From Jeotgalibacillus alimentarius (GTDB taxonomy: Bacteria > Bacillota > Bacilli > Bacillales > Jeotgalibacillaceae): a stretch of 64,000 nt of DNA. Made by a program: the position numbers and the translations under genes. Positions 63,424-64,000 of the stretch are shown in pieces. The DNA lies in contig NZ_JXRQ01000018.1 in NCBI RefSeq assembly GCF_000829445.1, forward strand, positions 186,001-250,000, read 5' to 3'. Positions within the stretch are counted from its first letter, which is position 1. Every line of letters starts with the position of its first letter. The notes below the pieces were generated by a model. The model saw nothing but the letters and a program-made list of their open reading frames with translations, did no database searches and was not told the DNA's origin.

Positions 63424-64000
63424 TTATCTTCTGCTTAAAATGTTGTGTTCACTGCGAAGAAATTGACTTCTTGACTTCGCCATACTTGCAATGCGCTCTT
63501 CTGCCATTCGGTCAGCAGCAAGGTAGCTAGGTACGCCGTCACGCTTGGCAATCTCAAATACGCGCGCTACATTATCATAGACTTTTTCTACATTTTTCAT
63601 TGCCCGTTCACGGTTATAGCCGTATAGCTCATCAGCTACATTGATCACTCCGCCAGCATTGATGACATAATCAGGTGCGTATACGATGCCTCTCTCGTGA
63701 AGAATGTCCCCATGCTTTGTTTCTCTTAACTGGTTATTAGCTGCTCCAGCGATCACATCTGCTTTTAATACTTCAAGCGTCTGATCATTAATAATTGCGC
63801 CAAGCGCACAAGGAGCAAAGATATCACATTCCACTCCGTAAATTTCGTTTGGTTCAACAGCTTTTGCACCAAACTCTTCAACAGCGCGCTGAACAGACTC
63901 TTTGTTAATATCAGTTACAATCAGGTTTGCTCCTTCTTCATGAAGGTGACGGCAAAGTGTAAAGGCTACGTTTCCTACACCCTGAACGGCAATCGTTTTA
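63424..64000 (-). CDS. bcd: Leucine dehydrogenase (C-terminal part, cut by window edge)
   Basis: The last 191 codons of a Glu/Leu/Phe/Val dehydrogenase, which deaminates leucine, valine and isoleucine to 2-oxoacids feeding the bkd complex. The NAD-binding Rossmann motif is at the left end of the visible protein ([30 protein letters not shown]), followed by [14 protein letters not shown] and [19 protein letters not shown], typical of leucine dehydrogenase. The catalytic N-terminal domain lies beyond position 64000. The order bcd-buk-lpdV-bkdAA-bkdAB-bkdB is that of B. subtilis. Confidence 0.94.
   Translation of the reverse strand, partial: KTIAVQGVGNVAFTLCRHLHEEGANLIVTDINKESVQRAVEEFGAKAVEPNEIYGVECDIFAPCALGAIINDQTLEVLKADVIAGAANNQLRETKHGDILHERGIVYAPDYVINAGGVINVADELYGYNRERAMKNVEKVYDNVARVFEIAKRDGVPSYLAADRMAEERIASMAKSRSQFLRSEHNILSRR

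Overview
The window is low-to-mid-GC DNA from an endospore-forming member of the Bacillales. The gene order is that of the Bacillus subtilis res/sigX, scp/spm, spoIIA/spoVA, xerD-fur-spoIIM and yqi-yqj-yqk neighbourhoods. A methylmalonyl-CoA mutase branch is added, as in several Bacillaceae and Planococcaceae/Caryophanaceae. The protein sequences and overall style would fit a Jeotgalibacillus-like organism, but that genus guess is an impression, not a demonstrated match. I see no rRNA, tRNA, CRISPR array, insertion sequence or prophage gene. The window cuts recQ at the left edge and the leucine dehydrogenase gene at the right edge.

Region 1 (1-10.8 kb): recQ and ypbB, the ferredoxin gene fer, the ECF sigma/anti-sigma pair sigX-rsiX, then the resABCDE operon (cytochrome c maturation plus the redox two-component system) and the pseudouridine synthase gene rluB. 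A long-stem terminator separates resE from sigX, and sigX has an ECF-type promoter-like sequence of its own.

Region 2 (10.9-24.9 kb): chromosome segregation (scpA, scpB), spore cortex and maturation (dacB, spmA, spmB), a DUF309 gene, the orphan acetyltransferase ribT, lysA with a coupled 28-codon membrane microprotein, a reduced spoVA operon (spoVAA, spoVAB and spoVAF only), sigF-spoIIAB-spoIIAA with a sigma-H-type promoter, dacF, pdp and deoB. dacB and the DUF309 gene both appear to start at an AUU codon.

Region 3 (25-41.5 kb): xerD, fur, spoIIM, nudF, the yqkF/yqkE/yqkD/yqkB set interrupted by a ketone-body/leucine module (scoA, scoB, HMG-CoA lyase) with a cre-like site, then yqjQ, yqjP, a T-box-controlled proC, a glycosyltransferase, namA, rnz, zwf and a DoxX-family gene.

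Region 4 (41.5-64 kb): gndA, polY1, a stand-alone CheW, a peptidase T-like gene, mmdA-mce, the microprotein gene prli42, yqjA, an arginine-type ABC transporter (artP/artQ/artR), bacilliredoxin brxB, the methylmalonyl-CoA mutase operon mutA-mutB-meaB, and the bkd operon (bcd, buk, lpdV, bkdAA, bkdAB, bkdB). Together bkd, mmdA-mce and mutAB-meaB form most of the route from valine/isoleucine through propionyl-CoA to succinyl-CoA. A consensus-perfect cre site in the mutAB leader suggests carbon catabolite control.

The least explained items are: two AUU starts; a candidate C-rich small RNA between brxB and meaB; a pair of 71-bp intergenic repeats 25 kb apart; the lysA-coupled microprotein; the contracted spoVA operon; and a hairpin between the ribosome-binding site and the start codon of mutA.
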